Positions 63,894-64,000 of a DNA stretch of 64,000 nucleotides are shown here, one piece after another (position 1 is the first letter of the stretch; the number at the start of each line of letters is the position of its first letter). The DNA lies in assembly GCA_016704305.1 (NCBI GenBank), contig JADJAL010000028.1, positions 13,715 through 77,714 of the forward strand, written 5' to 3'. The notes under the pieces were generated by a model that was given only the letters and a program-made list of their open reading frames with translations, had not been told where the DNA came from and searched no databases. Source of the DNA: Haliea sp. Lineage in GTDB: Bacteria > Pseudomonadota > Gammaproteobacteria > Pseudomonadales > Halieaceae. A program made the translations under genes and the position numbers.

Positions 63894-64000
63894 CTACCTC
63901 TCGCTTGCCTTGAGGCGCGATTTGATACGACTGAGCGCCACCGGCGTGACACGGACATAGCTGGCAATATCACGCTGGCGAATGACGGTGGCGAGCGCCG
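63894..64000 (-). CDS. Crp/Fnr-type regulator, C-terminal end (partial)
   Basis: The minus-strand frame from the window edge reads ALATVIRQRDIASYVRVTPV, then ALSRIKSRLKASER and a stop at 63894-63896. This is the helix-turn-helix end of a Crp/Fnr-family regulator. The sensory domain lies outside the window. Confidence 0.6.
   Translation of the reverse strand, partial: ALATVIRQRDIASYVRVTPVALSRIKSRLKASER

Overview
This window reads as a chromosomal segment of a Gammaproteobacterium. Evidence for this is a perfect E. coli-type LexA box in front of a yebG homologue, a YchJ homologue, an entericidin, TrxC and a PotFGHI operon. The mix of exosortase H genes, DUF3604, carotenoid oxygenase, a P450, SDR enzymes and a PAS-GGDEF-EAL protein suggests a marine lineage such as Halieaceae or its relatives. 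That placement is inference from gene content; no rRNA gene is present.

The window falls into two halves. Positions 1 to about 26 kb are an eroding accessory region full of mobile-element debris: an IS91 relic, a 161-bp MITE-like element, a dead IS1182-type element, two IS256 copies, an ISL3 end, an IS5 fragment, an IS3 element and a series of IS6-type relics with related inverted ends. Between them lie many broken host genes. These include a repeat-rich M23 peptidase, a SAM methyltransferase, a YD-repeat lipoprotein, a PEP-CTERM protein, exosortase H and its partner membrane protein, and a DUF2959 lipoprotein. Intact islands here are an ANL-family ligase, the midcut-by-XrtH protein, a fatty-acid hydroxylase-like protein, a hotdog thioesterase, yebG, parDE, a large ZU5-like lipoprotein and a NylB-like serine hydrolase.

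From 26 to 64 kb the genes are mostly intact and densely packed. A glutamine-synthetase-like gene plus FAD oxidase pair (26.3-28.9 kb) and a PotFGHI polyamine ABC transporter (56.4-60.4 kb) together suggest polyamine uptake and gamma-glutamylation catabolism. Lipid and carotenoid genes include a desaturase, a carotenoid oxygenase and a P450. Envelope genes include an L,D-transpeptidase, an entericidin, lipoproteins and a gluzincin-like protease. Three toxin-antitoxin or TA-like modules are seen: parDE, a zeta-type kinase with a Phd-like partner, and a winged-helix plus minimal nucleotidyltransferase pair under two phased palindromes.

Several conserved genes outside the debris (P450, MpaB-family protein) are also split by single-base indels, some of them in G runs. 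Part of the apparent gene decay may therefore be sequence error. I treat these as frameshifted genes and give the reconstructed spans.

The regulatory signals I trust most are two GG-N10-GC (sigma54-type) promoters facing the PEP-CTERM and midcut genes, the LexA box, the parDE operator palindrome and the duplicated operator of the nucleotidyltransferase module.
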